Assembly: GCF_003387475.1 (NCBI RefSeq)
Contig: NZ_QUNO01000015.1
Location: 124,001 to 188,000, forward strand
DNA: 64,000 bases
Origin: Kutzneria buriramensis
GTDB taxonomy: Bacteria > Actinomycetota > Actinomycetes > Mycobacteriales > Pseudonocardiaceae
Reading direction: 5' to 3'
Positions 21,001 to 24,338 of the stretch are shown here, piece after piece; position 1 is the first letter of the stretch, and every line of letters starts with the position of its first letter. The notes below the pieces were generated by a model that saw nothing but the letters and a program-made list of their open reading frames with translations, made no database searches and was not told the origin of the DNA. The position numbers and the translations under genes are program-made.

Positions 21001-23777
21001 GCCTGGAGTTCCCGGACAATGCCAAGGACGCGCACTCCACCGTCCACGTCGGCGACAGGGCGACCGACCAGACACACTGGAAGGCCGGCGAGAACCCGAA
21101 CGTGCTGGCCCACGAGGTGCTGCACTACCTCGGCCCGGGCGACGAGTACCGCGACCCGAGCCGAGTGTTCCTCGACGACGGCCGGAAGTCCGCCGTCCAC
21201 AACGACAACGGCCTGCTGGGCGGTCAGGTGCGTGGCGGCGACGTGGAGCTCAAGCCGCGCAACCTCTGGCACGTGGAGCGGGTCTCGCACGACCAGGTCG
21301 CGGTGCCCGACACCCGGCTCGGCCACGACTACGACGGCCTGAACCTGGGCCGCGAGAACCCGCGCGTGGAGCGCCTGGCCGACGAGCCCACCCGACCACA
21401 CGACTCCGACGACGACATGTCCGTGGACGGCAGCGACGACACCCAGCACGGCGAGGAGCACGACTGGGGCCTGGGCGAACAGCGCCGTGACGAGGAACCG
21501 TCGGAACAGGAGGTGGCCGCCCGCGGCGACATGGCCCGCACCATCGGCGCGGCGCTGGGCCCGGACCACCACAACGTGCCCGAGCTGTTCAACCAGCTGC
21601 ACCGCAACGGCCGCGACGACCGGTCGGTCCGCGCGCTCGACCAGGCGTTCCATGCGGCGCACAACACCTCGCTGGCCGAGGCACTGACCGGCGCCCACGA
21701 GCACGGGCGTCTCAGCGACGACGAGTACCAGCAGGCGCTGCACCTGCTCGGCCACGGCAACACGATGTTCGCCGACCCGGCGCACGACGTGCGGGTCACG
21801 AGCACCGCCGGCGCCCGCCCCAGCGCGAACCCCTCGGTGGTCGGAGTGGCGACGGCGATGCGCGGTCACCTGGAGAACGGTCGGCACGAGGAGGCGCTGG
21901 CGCTGCTCGGCGGCGTCAACCGCGATCCGCGCGCCACCTGGGCGGTGCACGACGCGTACCGCGACATGTACCACTCGGATCTCGACGCCGACCTGCACCA
22001 CCAGATGCCGGCAGCGCACCAGGCGTTCCTCGACCACCTGCTCGGCGGCGTGAGCAACCGGGCCGTGCCGCGGCGGGTGGCCGACCAGTGGTTCGGCGAG
22101 CTGGAGCGGGCCACCTTCCAGCACGAGTTCCTCGGCGACCTGCCGATCCCGACCGGCCACCCGGAGGACGGCTGCTACCTGCGGGCCCATCTGTGGGCGC
22201 TGCGGCTCAAGCAGCTCGGCGCGCCGGTGCAGAAGATCTTCGTGGCGCGGACGGGCCCGCTGCTGTCCATCCGGTCGGCGACCGCCGCCGGCGCGACCCG
22301 GGAGCACCCGGTCGAGGTCAACTGGGGCTACCACGTGGCGCCGGTGGTGCGGGTGCACGACGAGGCCGGCAACGAGTCGTGGGCGGTGTTCGACCCGGCC
22401 ATGCGCGAGGGCGTGATGAGCGCGCAGGACTGGCTGGAGCGCACCGGCGTCACGGGCATCTCCGAGCCGCTGCACGCGCCGCTGCCGCAGATCAGCGCGT
22501 TGCTGCACCAGAACAGCGTCGACCACCCCGAGTGGTGGACGCCCGAGGGCACCCAGCGGCTGCCGCTGGGCGCCGTCTCCGTGATCACCGACATGCACGC
22601 GTACGGCTTCCCGCACCCGGGCAACGGCTTCCCCGACGGCATCCGCACCACCGACAACGCCGTGCGCCAGAACGAACACCTGATGGTGGACCACACGTTC
22701 GCGGACATGGAGCGGCAGCTCCAGCGCGGCGTGCTCGACGTGCTCGGCCGCGGCCTGACCCAGGACGAGACGCTGGCCGAGTTGCGCCGGCTGGCCGAGG
22801 GCAACCCGCAGGCGCTGGGCTTCCTGGAACGGGAACAGAACCTGAACCACAGCGTCGGGCTGCTGCTGGCCCTGCCGGACCGGCTGGGCGAGCTGAACGG
22901 CATCTTCCCGGCGCTGTTCGACCCGGCCCTGCTGCACGGCGGCGACGACTGGCTGGCCGACCTGCTCGGCCCGACGCCGGCGGAGGCCGTGCTGCCGCAC
23001 GCCGCCCCGGTCCAGCCGCACGCCCCGGCCGACTTCGACCTCTCACAGTGGCTGTCCGAGCAGGTCCTCGCCCCACCGGCACACGACGACTTCGACTACC
23101 AGGGCTGGGCGCAGCACTTCGCCGCCACCGAGCCGCCCGCCGGCTCGGCCGGCGCCGGCTCGTCGCACCACGTGGACGCGCTCGACCCGGCCGACCACAC
23201 CGGCCCGGCGCTGGCCGACGACTTCGACTTCGACGCCTTCCTCCGCGGCCAGATCAACCTCGACGGCACCCCGGCCGACCACCGGCCGGCGCCACCCGAG
23301 CACCACGAGGACGTCGAGACCCGGCCGGCGCCGCCGGAACTCAGCCCGCATCTGCTGGAACCGATCCCCGACCTCGCGACGTCTCATGCGACGGTGGACG
23401 CCGACGGGCTGGCGGCCACGCTCGCCGACCACGGTGCGCACGAGGAGACGAGCCGGCTGGTCGTGGACGCGGCCAAGGACGCCGTCGACGCGACCCGGTC
23501 CCTGGAGGGCGAGGAGGCGGCCGGCAGGTTCGCGGCCGCGATGCCGCACGCCATGCGGCTGCTGGAGAAGGCCGGGGCGGTGACCAAGCTCCTGCGCCAG
23601 GCGGGTGACGCGGTGACGGCCGGGCTCACGCTCTCGCACGTGATGGAGGGTGTGGCAAGAGCCTGGGCGCAGGGCGGCAATGCGGCGGCTGCCGCCGCGG
23701 TCGCCCAGGACATGAAGCGCCTCGGGCTAGGCTTCGCCGAGGTGAATACCGAGGGGATTGAGGCCGATGCCCAGTGA
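3..23777 (+). CDS. Giant multidomain type VII-linked toxin-like protein, 5'-truncated by the window, with C-terminal glutamine deamidase
   Basis: The frame is open from base 3, so the true start lies left of the window; at least 7,924 residues are encoded. Order of parts by nucleotide: Pro/Thr/His-rich linker (3-1250); metalloprotease module 1 (about 1258-2270); short helical repeats (2300-3480); a large duplicated block (3135-10185) and two further copies of its last module (to 11600); glycosyltransferase with DxD (about 12020-12830); metalloprotease module 2 (13258-13960); a different HExxH zincin (14230-15060); Arg/Glu/Gln-rich charged helix (15150-15370); four-fold beta-rich repeat region (15480-19900); coiled coil (19910-20390); Asp-Pro-Asn repeats; metalloprotease module 3 (20590-21330); glutamine deamidase (22080-22560); Asp/Phe-rich tail and helical end. 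The gene overlaps the next CDS by 11 bases. Known actinobacterial giants of this build sit in type VII secretion loci. Export and toxicity are inferred; no N-terminal export signal can be seen because the 5' end is missing. Confidence 0.9.
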   Translation, partial: DTAAHNLGGGPRTTSTTSTDTGGPARGPQEQPHTQQQSTPPPMMGGQQHDAPATDNRGNNTSNTGGDRGVSNTPPPSRGTTTTNTPTQSSPTPAPRGTDRPVTVDNTPKVDAPKINTESGLPRDNTPSTTHENTTTTTTHEPATQQAPPVQHTPPAESTPPAQHTPPAEHMPVTDNTPVTQHTPSAEHTPAAPTAPHETAVPHDNTTTNQPAPHDSTQNPPRQVSNQQPIPHDEPVTAKDNTPAPHQNEAVPPPMMGGGQPHEAPAGNSRGGGNNERGATVDSGPKPRVGDRTDTGPQTRTEDPTRKPPSERGAGRSNDPMPRPKTEHDGGVTPKPKSPTTTGGVKSHESTAAPVAEKGPATKGPDTKAPETKTPETKAPETKAPETKAPEAKDPENKGPENNTPKDDDTAPIKQPIKRVSDDESWRHSEAQTADWMVPKNPLHNDQWSHLRGTPAYENAKATVKVERPAFLTNSKVEITDVNRRKYDDPPAAKDDTTTGGDKTPQPKDAGTSTPKDAKDAKDAANTKTPPKDDEGPKATIVQEKGPKITLNAELAPTTYDVRRLEIEPGKWVKEFTVKVHLDVPPGTPPHLVDNIQKGMQRGVDRFYNQGNRLPSGDQLHVRAEFVPKGGGEHVTVQGLPDGARAHQLGWTSQDTDHTLAHELGHTLGFYDHYKNDMVVFQDKAHGSQHQGFDPKTKTKHDVAPVQNRVVSDTDKGMMTNGLYRADAAINPRELWLLERHLDHSGAIVRDTHWQDLHGGKQPNLGPSVYDRAANGDGHALTQLADEGNREAMTTLTNLARNGDPGAHQALVDLADKGHVHALDGLVRAGDNNQYGSMANRRPIDVLDELAHRSPGPHEVAQSLLKQLGHDNNVPALEAFAKRGDNSAHDTLVQLGGHGNNDAVRGFVDRGDVSALDKIHGLGNQAGYDGIKHLAGQGNVPAVDHLGNHGDVKSLVDASKNNSLPAYDKVKQFADQGNHEAINHVAEKHDVPKLVDLAANHKHQQAYDNLRQLAVDKHQPAVDALVHGNDVSGLRHVAEQGNMSGYDGIKHLAGQGNQDALNLVRDAGDVNTLNDLANKGVANSGSALRQLAANGNHDAVNSLANLKDHDGLSDLARNGNNQAGQHLLQMANGGDHKAIQALANAGHQDAINYLNQQSGANQGGGHHASGAPSTNFHVPGAFDPQPAVGHHGDAPENRPMQPHQPNMDGIGLVESVLRSSAFQHAPVEHASPFVGRGDVKSATDTVLNKIQQDPNRFTFPGLDSRGISNWASQHVDQRSLEKLAPDLEPHQPGLSNEAKVQQWRSALANDLAAPSAKRWQVVRAAADGPNMSKGDHEVLDHVTKSVTDHGALPSSADLVTKGLQTPSWHDSHVGQHLPDAVAHGLDVHLVVDKNGEQTHHGPDGAPQVDIRSHDNQYSALGEPNRQELLNGMKAWLGGKSTEQVGHDVADLVHGRQDEGLYNLTQRMQKLKIAANHPGGPQEYMHDLMDRSADLQNRIHQERSATTWKPDLLQTPQERAETAQHKANIDQLDALLKDNDKQIADLKAAGPELGMMHVVDKYVAGEQADGLAHLTPNALNQIGDHLNRQIADAQRAGFDTSQLQKLQDRVQNEPAVRRVLAQASLRGLDGLKSSYDDAREALDNYREGKSANTGINGFLNRLFGATPDHTDFDAKIREAQDLVDQHGRDLELANHPDYRNRFDRAADLHQKMQNIQRIQENVQASTDRRHAIEAQLREAQQRRYAAEQTVRDAQAEQEFGQHSSHDNNSDLYAPHDDAGSDLHGPRDSDSGLYAPHEEFQPHQEFQPHDDASSVHSHDADPHAPQITPRQAHSAFKASLFGKSGDELRNLADEHQHDPDRLHEIREMQRYQEIANKDGGIEQHVRDLHKEIDETHRQVNDLKRVTDALPDAWKSDLTRRNQEERQAEQQRLTRHEQNLTQELRRLEHDQTEALTAYAMHLPDDPRAPGWERLSPNDIARIEDHVESLIHDARLGGYEPEHLDRLYGTVRDIRIGDEGGAHIPADEVHTPSEHEPTPSEHEPEPTPSEHGQEQAPHEPAPQPRPEPRQPFMRQEPPTRSAAPDLDMVVPGGFGPVHEGTPLRSFEASLYGLDRNSLHDMQQTYSRDPERSAAVQRMLDLDRDAGRPDVYDRRLQTAERGLADAQARRDRWSASDLVPNAVKTQRMIDEHAARQAQNDRRVQYYEDRIAQLRNDRDAALTVHALRLPDDPTAHGWRSFSDSDLDAVRSHVEQQIEHAQQGGHPTEHLQNFLDFTQQLQHGGDHVPAPTGYEGVKHLAGQGDQNALHQVRDAGDVNTLRDLADRGVDGANTALRDLAGNGNRDAIRSLSDLNDLDGLSHLAHNGNALATEHLVQKVEGGDRNALHALADAGHQQAIDEVHRQAGIEDPAAGHHSTSAPMTQHGNEFRMPGAFDPEPSGNHHEEAPPAPPKQAHQQSLEGNGLVESILRSSAMQHVETEHSSPLGSREALDAATNSVLDKVNQNPHQFEYEGLSAQGLSRWAADHVGEGTLEKFAPDLEPRQQGLSHDAKMQQWRSALADDLAGGSQRRWPIVRSALHNEPLRPGDHELVDHIANSVKEHGALPTSADLVSKGLQTPSWHDSHVGEHLPSTVADALGLHVVVDHNGELTHHGPETAPPVEIQSHDGHYSALGEQTRQEMLDGMEAWLSGKSVDEVAHTFDDVLEGNDRAVSDVAQQTHLLKKAAAHPDGPQGYRKVLQDRAANLESRLKDAQSKATWKPKALRSAAEEAAETKRRTEVQLLEHRLNTARQQIAHLDANHNKARVTHLVDRYVAGPNADGLKKFKHPALGQLEEHLAKQISDAERAGFDPSDLRKLHERVQNEPAVRRAWVQVAREGVDALRSALDEAKQTVERYELGFAQRESLGYRARNLFGPTEDLAPHRAAMGEAKDLVNKLEHTLSLTEHDDYRDRFAGASKLNDGIQKFDRFTDGLAERQQRRDAQFQQQISHSSLTDGQAHRPGDLPHLTAEENHAAFKASLHGMSADQLREQAESWRGNQERTDEIERMSRYQDGGLEHHLGDLTRELDEKRKQLDDLYQAQDVRPDESQTEREQAQHREDQERLAQHQRELADEVRRLESQRADALTAYALQQPDDPKAPGWRKLSNDDLVAVEDHVNDLMHDARLGGHPTDRLYGVYNQVRDLQLEGSAPAHSMFDSPAHEPTPPPGPFMRQDPSPHNGTPGVDHLMPGSIGAVHEERSLRSFESSLYGLDHNALSDLRQAYAGDPERSTAVQRMIDLNRQSGRPEVFDNQVRAVERGLADAQARRDGQANPGPTANRWVQQHEERLAEVNHDRATALTIQAMRHPEDPTAPAWRDMSDADLQTVHDHARQQIEPARQGGHPTDHLQKFTDFTGDLLKDRGYEDLHPNHGPESTPAPEPKPQPFMRPGPSTRSEGQDMDMVVPGGFAPVHEGTPLRSFESSLYGLDHNALTEMQQMHAHDPERSAAIQKMIDLDRIAGRPDLFDRRVRAAEEGLADAKARRDERSAPGRFGDAFTSKAAREEREARREADDRQVQFLENRLAQLRGDRDAAITLHALREEDDPASYGWRGYDETDLKTVHDHVQQQIEHAREGGHPTEHLQKFVDFTEQVGRDRGYEDLNTPRNGADHHEAGHEPAPVRRVEPRPQPFMRQEPPTRSTAPDLDMVVPGGFGPVHHGTPLRSFEASLYGLDSRTLHDMHQTHARDPERSAAIQKMIDASQHAARPDIVDQRVRMVEDRLADVRAQRDQRSVSDLFRPDEQANRRQAADREVQRLEDRLTQLRNERDTAITVHALRQENDLTARSWQGYGDADLRTVHDHVQQQIEHAREGGHSTEHLQKFVDFTQQLIDHRAGHDTAQEHVPAEHRPAPAPALAPHEPYNSPDELLADLHADSVGHGPASAHAPLLGPDLFGLHQAQEPPSFMAGHDHRNLTAGQSMQFVEMLDMTKGYQLEHEHMDPNGEHLWDNSDWTIPHERGDDQLHSWAPAEHLPPLDKHTTTPLLTHSIWLGGPLRDAGTQASFRKNFGEFGDNWHESSVPVLWTDVPREQFNEALTTHAPTDGSPDPLRDVRDMADWAKQHNIRVVNVHEVFNSEHPMQLQEFYNSEANKGVGPGYAAASDILRMEIMHRFGGMYSDGDNVIHNVNDLILTAQSDKGFAVHKTSYGTGNSAFVMSKGHPFAQAYLDQLRENYGKNQQEMMPRGINSFGQQFFDSPMGKVHRNSVMVRTGPEALNQVAKRIGYKGHTELPGIGNIRMNSDGSWLKPPPEGASAPRPYDRASTLDLTKNVVQSLVRGMHNRDGDLHLTAVEPAVRKHPNPDLVWHAAISYLTSHPDLSHQISTITDRRTINGEHHDVQLPESVRSMLNISPDGERLNLGETTRPATVNESAEHLAAAAPHGDGPIEHPPAVKDPSLASPKDWEHLRGHAPVGQANSERFDPGAKQHFQPGKPGSSSNHLLDGWMTRIGYESRRMEVSPGKWVREFTVRLDTKGEGVGPHDVQAVQDRVTKTINDHINGRYKLPNGDQLHIRPDFGAKDPVTGKTVHDGPVHGNVTVHNGDQTNQARWSTKASGSVLTHEVLHNLGLKDEYKDTGAIFRKNVDDAAVRGPMGRDVLTKAPELTPQHLKTIEDVAQSSVVQHDLPLGSHGLPESAHTGNHRDVADPWTTTSHGTPGHDDTSDHSGSGHHPAPMHEPGDDLAVIKSDVAGEHGVHISDDGQHGVNAIRESNPNAPATELAKVKQRAFTADEVHGIQNALKHYAPITGDRRATSSRAHVEQEVQHFGAANFGLENNKVSPGMGGEYIASHKTVNLYALGVLNKEFGSGPRNFEGTATHELSHGLLKYALEDYGKHIGSWGEDGRTPNRAPDAEPPSAANIKSHDADFEAAIKSHLLGKDAFAERAPKRSAFIDQLEHDHPDVFAKQGSELSGQRAKRIFKALGKDNQREFNERSGYWDHDGFPKFQGERPITKYGATNLNEDMAEAAKYYFLDPDKLRAEAPNRAAFFDKLVSEWTPHEQEHEGEGTHAPSNAPSEHRPAPAPMDVHEENQRRAMELHDRLEREHQAEQQQRQAEEQRRQQELADQQRRAREEAEQRRQQRVAEREQRQSEREPHPLRTTRFRPQLQATPEDHPLEVQEHRQDPEPDPDAPRPVDPAQLPSYVRDSRSLGLGRAVDAEHLADDVVTSVHDQLPMTAAERRGLTGTDTIHHAITENLGSFLGDGRKFEVKVNGKTYEATVRARLDFTDAQRTTVPKQTLDLAGSTARTAAASTTKTRTHDLSGSVTVSSVVGPGGTVSGKVVSARPTISLDSSAGVTQSHSLSHEGADLMHAKVDFHVSLTDAKGAPTHPAGHVEFRRDVTLALPTDAVGTPPAHAHVTDVRPDHLNVFGAEAVSGVGGAFEHLAGDLHGKITAIGSPGRQELLNFLSADNIRSNLPSMAKDWIYSPDLVSADGTRIGAVRMRIEPVGARLEGSVGGYKVNANTEGSATAGRGATTKSGFDISGTFGGAAAPHPVSKVSAGGGLTVGYTQRDSLASSLGDAAKWKSSLRTEGTTGLYNMGFRLHVQAIGHDVHTVGGASAHIRMSDIEAGHAGLQVPEGGHSDFEATPQRHYAPEYLESGKSIGLGSVFHLSGTDGVRDHVENALRGNETLRDLAPEFGSDRLAGRSRSDIAEAMNNRRLLDTHLSHENLSSNLNSMLAGGMKLRLKQPGLGRNHYVTVTVKATMGPLDHLGKAADHQVRGSGSSKAKLSVSDTAQKGGSVALEGRVNTPVTDSRAVTTPTTSAGGRYGYTRTWKTDTGPEIGDKLGTSGEKTAHAFHSNLRYEVTIEEHSRNRSWVRRITPGLPGNHVPEVHRGAAHHIDGQVTVLVPESLTSHTQPTAHVDRHVTTPEPAPRSITQLRQDAGLRRPPEFQRVEAVIGAEHIHAAAVDALREAGGGDTALSLSGRVSADELHHAFSPEVLEGDPQVMRRGLQVDGLQYNRRIADRVGAVGMTMELGNPRIVAVSDDISLTHTQTGGYTVTGSKQTDHSLDLTVGEAVAARPNVTPAHGSATFSASSTLRGWKWSAKTSHSLGGSVEHGVTSGNGRTVLVKMDAIAHVVAESRQNNVLHNTEVRTAGRTVNLPDSVFVRVTEQQARTMGLLPEHGLDAQQPAAAPRPVLPAPTTLGGPHASVGFGHVEPTGDLTALVPSLRRNLGDLGGKLLPESVLDDSMGNLRRIGTQSSQEGVRSLVDSALNGGVSLLAPKANTFSHDTYEVVLHATPTGAPTYLGVTHDGTTLSHESTSTTNDAAMTGKEANSGLTGKFTGTGMPKTQDKAVSAALPNSVGASITRTTGSKITHTDTVSATQTSSSSGPQARYRLPVDFHLEIRRNGVEIGRSAVDPHELVVRKLADDVSTAGDHATGGPRVLRPLGADDVRPEQVRQWQRDGEQLPAQVHVDDFTGDIRELRTQAHALTGDLRPARSHALDTSLTPEVIKANLPAMLKGPVELPGLKDTGLTAYAKLTNPRLVAVSDSVDVGGATSHSSKIDTEVSTSVTGSVNATVAGGGGGVRDTPATPEHHRDVNANFGGADVKRSGLDSTRTFPSTGDTHPATPATTTTSDRRSKVLVYDTEIRFQKDGRGASLVFKDGARIRMADDGALPDTVKQAQDRVKTTEEAWKDAEKELLTARHKIDDAYLAARQEIADRQTELAQVRQNEAVHLNNTTALRNDMWDASVRGDQAGMSRLQTGLDQAHQRGAELTRERQEIERRIDELQQPQRDAQQQAQQAHQAARTAEDAWWDARRARDNAIADVNRPPAEDDPNRPAPAHDNDNDPNRPAPAHDNDPNRPAPAHDNDNDPNRPAPAHDNGTQPNRGQDYNPEAHNQNKPVIDDESWRHSQERTAPWFAPERPLHPTQWENLRRDDMARTVHTEIADVKTSSTIGANGRPQFQRYTGLVRYDLRRIEVEPGRFVQEHTVKLHLDGDPAQVAKAKADARRAVDEMLNKGYRLPSGDQFHLRLEFPDNAKDAHSTVHVGDRATDQTHWKAGENPNVLAHEVLHYLGPGDEYRDPSRVFLDDGRKSAVHNDNGLLGGQVRGGDVELKPRNLWHVERVSHDQVAVPDTRLGHDYDGLNLGRENPRVERLADEPTRPHDSDDDMSVDGSDDTQHGEEHDWGLGEQRRDEEPSEQEVAARGDMARTIGAALGPDHHNVPELFNQLHRNGRDDRSVRALDQAFHAAHNTSLAEALTGAHEHGRLSDDEYQQALHLLGHGNTMFADPAHDVRVTSTAGARPSANPSVVGVATAMRGHLENGRHEEALALLGGVNRDPRATWAVHDAYRDMYHSDLDADLHHQMPAAHQAFLDHLLGGVSNRAVPRRVADQWFGELERATFQHEFLGDLPIPTGHPEDGCYLRAHLWALRLKQLGAPVQKIFVARTGPLLSIRSATAAGATREHPVEVNWGYHVAPVVRVHDEAGNESWAVFDPAMREGVMSAQDWLERTGVTGISEPLHAPLPQISALLHQNSVDHPEWWTPEGTQRLPLGAVSVITDMHAYGFPHPGNGFPDGIRTTDNAVRQNEHLMVDHTFADMERQLQRGVLDVLGRGLTQDETLAELRRLAEGNPQALGFLEREQNLNHSVGLLLALPDRLGELNGIFPALFDPALLHGGDDWLADLLGPTPAEAVLPHAAPVQPHAPADFDLSQWLSEQVLAPPAHDDFDYQGWAQHFAATEPPAGSAGAGSSHHVDALDPADHTGPALADDFDFDAFLRGQINLDGTPADHRPAPPEHHEDVETRPAPPELSPHLLEPIPDLATSHATVDADGLAATLADHGAHEETSRLVVDAAKDAVDATRSLEGEEAAGRFAAAMPHAMRLLEKAGAVTKLLRQAGDAVTAGLTLSHVMEGVARAWAQGGNAAAAAAVAQDMKRLGLGFAEVNTEGIEADAQ
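1104..1208 (+). repeat. Seven tandem 15-bp codon repeats (Lys-x-Pro-Glu-x)
   Basis: Seven consecutive five-codon units read KAPET, KTPET, KAPET, KAPET, KAPEA, KDPEN, KGPEN in the linker before the first metalloprotease module. The repeat is an in-frame low-complexity spacer and probably varies in copy number between strains. Confidence 0.85.
1258..2270 (+). other. Metalloprotease module 1 (HExxHxxGxxD) within the giant CDS
   Basis: The module opens with a DDESWRHS motif and a Trp/Leu/His segment, then YDVRRLEIEPGKW, an LPSGDQLHVR strand, and HELGHTLGFYDHY. HELGH is encoded at 1986-2000. HExxHxxGxxD is the zinc signature of metzincins with Asp as third ligand, as in Streptomyces snapalysin (established family knowledge). 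A 1490-1640 insertion of Lys/Asp/Pro-rich linker splits the module. A role in self-processing of the giant protein, or cleavage of a target, is inference. Confidence 0.7.
3135..6857 (+). repeat. Tandem duplication unit 1 of the giant gene (~3.7 kb)
   Basis: The unit runs GYDGIKHLAGQGNQDAL helical repeats, an xPGAFDPxP linker, a GLVESVLRSSA start, an OTU-like segment ending HDNQYSALGE, a long helical region, a module starting with AFKASLFG, and a module starting PFMRQEPPTRS / LRSFEASLYGLD. The same order recurs from 6858. The copies have diverged at protein level, so the duplication is old. Confidence 0.85.
6858..10185 (+). repeat. Tandem duplication unit 2 of the giant gene
   Basis: Second copy of the 3135-6857 block in the same module order: GYEGVKHLAGQGDQNAL, MPGAFDPEP, GLVESILRSSA, OTU-like segment ending HDGHYSALGE, helical region, AFKASLHG module, and the PFMRQ/LRSFESSLYGLD module. 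Two extra copies of that last module follow at about 10250-10890 and 10980-11600, giving four in all. Confidence 0.85.
12020..12830 (+). other. TcdA/TcdB-type glycosyltransferase domain with DxD motif, within the giant CDS
   Basis: The stretch reads HSIWLGGPLRD, then NWHESSVPVLWTD, then AASDILRMEIMHRFGGMYSD, with DGD encoded at 12441-12449. An ILR..I+..+GG.Y.D.D pattern is the hallmark of sugar-binding-region glycosyltransferases of the clostridial large-toxin type, in which the Asp residues bind Mn and the nucleotide-sugar. Both Asp are present, so activity is plausible. Donor and acceptor are unknown. Confidence 0.75.
13258..13960 (+). other. Metalloprotease module 2 within the giant CDS
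   Basis: It repeats the architecture of the first module: GYESRRMEVSPGKWVREFTV, LPNGDQLHIRPDF, then LTHEVLHNLGLKDEY with HEVLH encoded at 13758-13772. The HExxHxxGxxD ligands are intact. It follows the glycosyltransferase directly. Confidence 0.7.
14230..15060 (+). other. Second-type zincin domain (HELSH) within the giant CDS
   Basis: HELSH is encoded at 14526-14540 in the context FEGTATHELSHGLLKYALED. About 130 residues later the sequence NLNEDMAEAAKYYFLDPDKL resembles the downstream Glu-containing helix of gluzincin-like toxin peptidases, in which that Glu is the third zinc ligand. The context differs from the three HExxHxxGxxD modules, so this is a separate family. Confidence 0.6.
15480..19900 (+). 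repeat. Four-fold beta-rich repeat region of the giant CDS
   Basis: Long repeats begin near 15505, 16860, 17745 and 18520 with (I/L/F)G(L/F)G or similar openings and contain a recurrent line of the form N-L-x-(S/A)-M-hydrophobic followed by alternating beta strands with Thr/Ser-Gly turns. I do not recognise a named domain; the pattern suggests an elongated beta scaffold or delivery stalk. Confidence 0.5.
20409..20553 (+). repeat. Four in-frame DPNRPAPAHDN repeats
   Basis: Four copies of a DPNRPAPAHDN unit, two of them extended by NDND, form a low-complexity hinge between the coiled coil and the third metalloprotease module. The DNA copies are nearly identical, so this tract may change length by slippage. 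Confidence 0.85.
20590..21330 (+). other. Metalloprotease module 3 within the giant CDS
   Basis: Like module 1 it opens with DDESWRHS, then RYDLRRIEVEPGRFVQEHTV, LPSGDQFHLRLEF and LAHEVLHYLGPGDEY. HEVLH is encoded at 21111-21125. All three HExxHxxGxxD modules keep both His, the Glu and the Asp. Confidence 0.7.
22080..22560 (+). other. Protein-glutamine deamidase domain with intact Cys-His-Asp
   Basis: The motif EDGCYLRAHLWALRLK contains the Cys at 22173-22175; VEVNWGYHVAPVVRV supplies His at 22332-22334; WAVFDPAMREG supplies Asp at 22392-22394. GCYxRAH ... NWxYHVAP ... FDPxx is the signature of protein glutaminases (Chryseobacterium protein glutaminase and related toxin domains), which convert protein Gln to Glu by a papain-like triad. 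This is the most likely catalytic warhead of the giant protein. Its target is unknown. Confidence 0.85.
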
Positions 23778-24267
23778 CCAGTGGGTGTTCCTGGTCGACC
23801 CGGCGTGGGAGCCGGCGGCGGACGGGCAGAACCCGCCGGCCGAGGCGGTGGTCGGCGGCTGGCTGCTGGTCGACGGCGCCGTCTGCCGGTTCGAGCCCAA
23901 CCCCGACTACGAGCCCCCGACACCGGAGTCGGCCACCGACGCGGTCGACGCCGCGCTGCGCACCGAGGCGGATCCGGACGCCCTGTTCGCGGTGATCCGC
24001 GAGTCGGAGTTCGGGGTGGCGCTGGACGAGCACCAGCGGCCGCTGATCGCCCCCGGCCCGGACGACGCGCCGTCCCTGCTGGTAACGACCGCGCCCGGGC
24101 ATCGCGCCCGGGTGCGGGCGGAGGCGTGGCGGGTGGTGAACGCCGAGGAACTGGCCGGCCTGCTCGCCAAGCACGAGGTGGACGCCCTGGTCAACCCCGG
24201 CGCGAGCACGTCGACGCGACTGCCGGCGGCGATGGTTGCCGACGCGGCAATTCATCCTGCCGGGTGA
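23767..24267 (+). CDS. Type VII secretion system-associated protein
   Basis: This 166-residue acidic protein matches from memory the small family annotated as type VII secretion system-associated: an N-terminal VFLVDPAWEP, PPAEAVVGGWLLVDG, RFEPNPDYEP and a TDAVDAALR helix, then a C-terminal part ending in a Leu/Val-rich strand and ALVNPGAS. ATG at 23767 is chosen because it overlaps the end of the giant gene by 11 bases and follows a purine-rich stretch; an in-frame TTG at 23758 is the alternative. No signal peptide or membrane segment is visible. The coupling to the giant toxin gene suggests a chaperone, adaptor or immunity role, which is inferred. Confidence 0.75.
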   Translation: MPSDQWVFLVDPAWEPAADGQNPPAEAVVGGWLLVDGAVCRFEPNPDYEPPTPESATDAVDAALRTEADPDALFAVIRESEFGVALDEHQRPLIAPGPDDAPSLLVTTAPGHRARVRAEAWRVVNAEELAGLLAKHEVDALVNPGASTSTRLPAAMVADAAIHPAG

Positions 24268-24338
24268 GTCGTGCGGTGTGGACCTGGCAGTATCGGGGGC
24301 GTGCGCCTGTCCTCCGACCCCGGTGAGCTGCCGACCTC

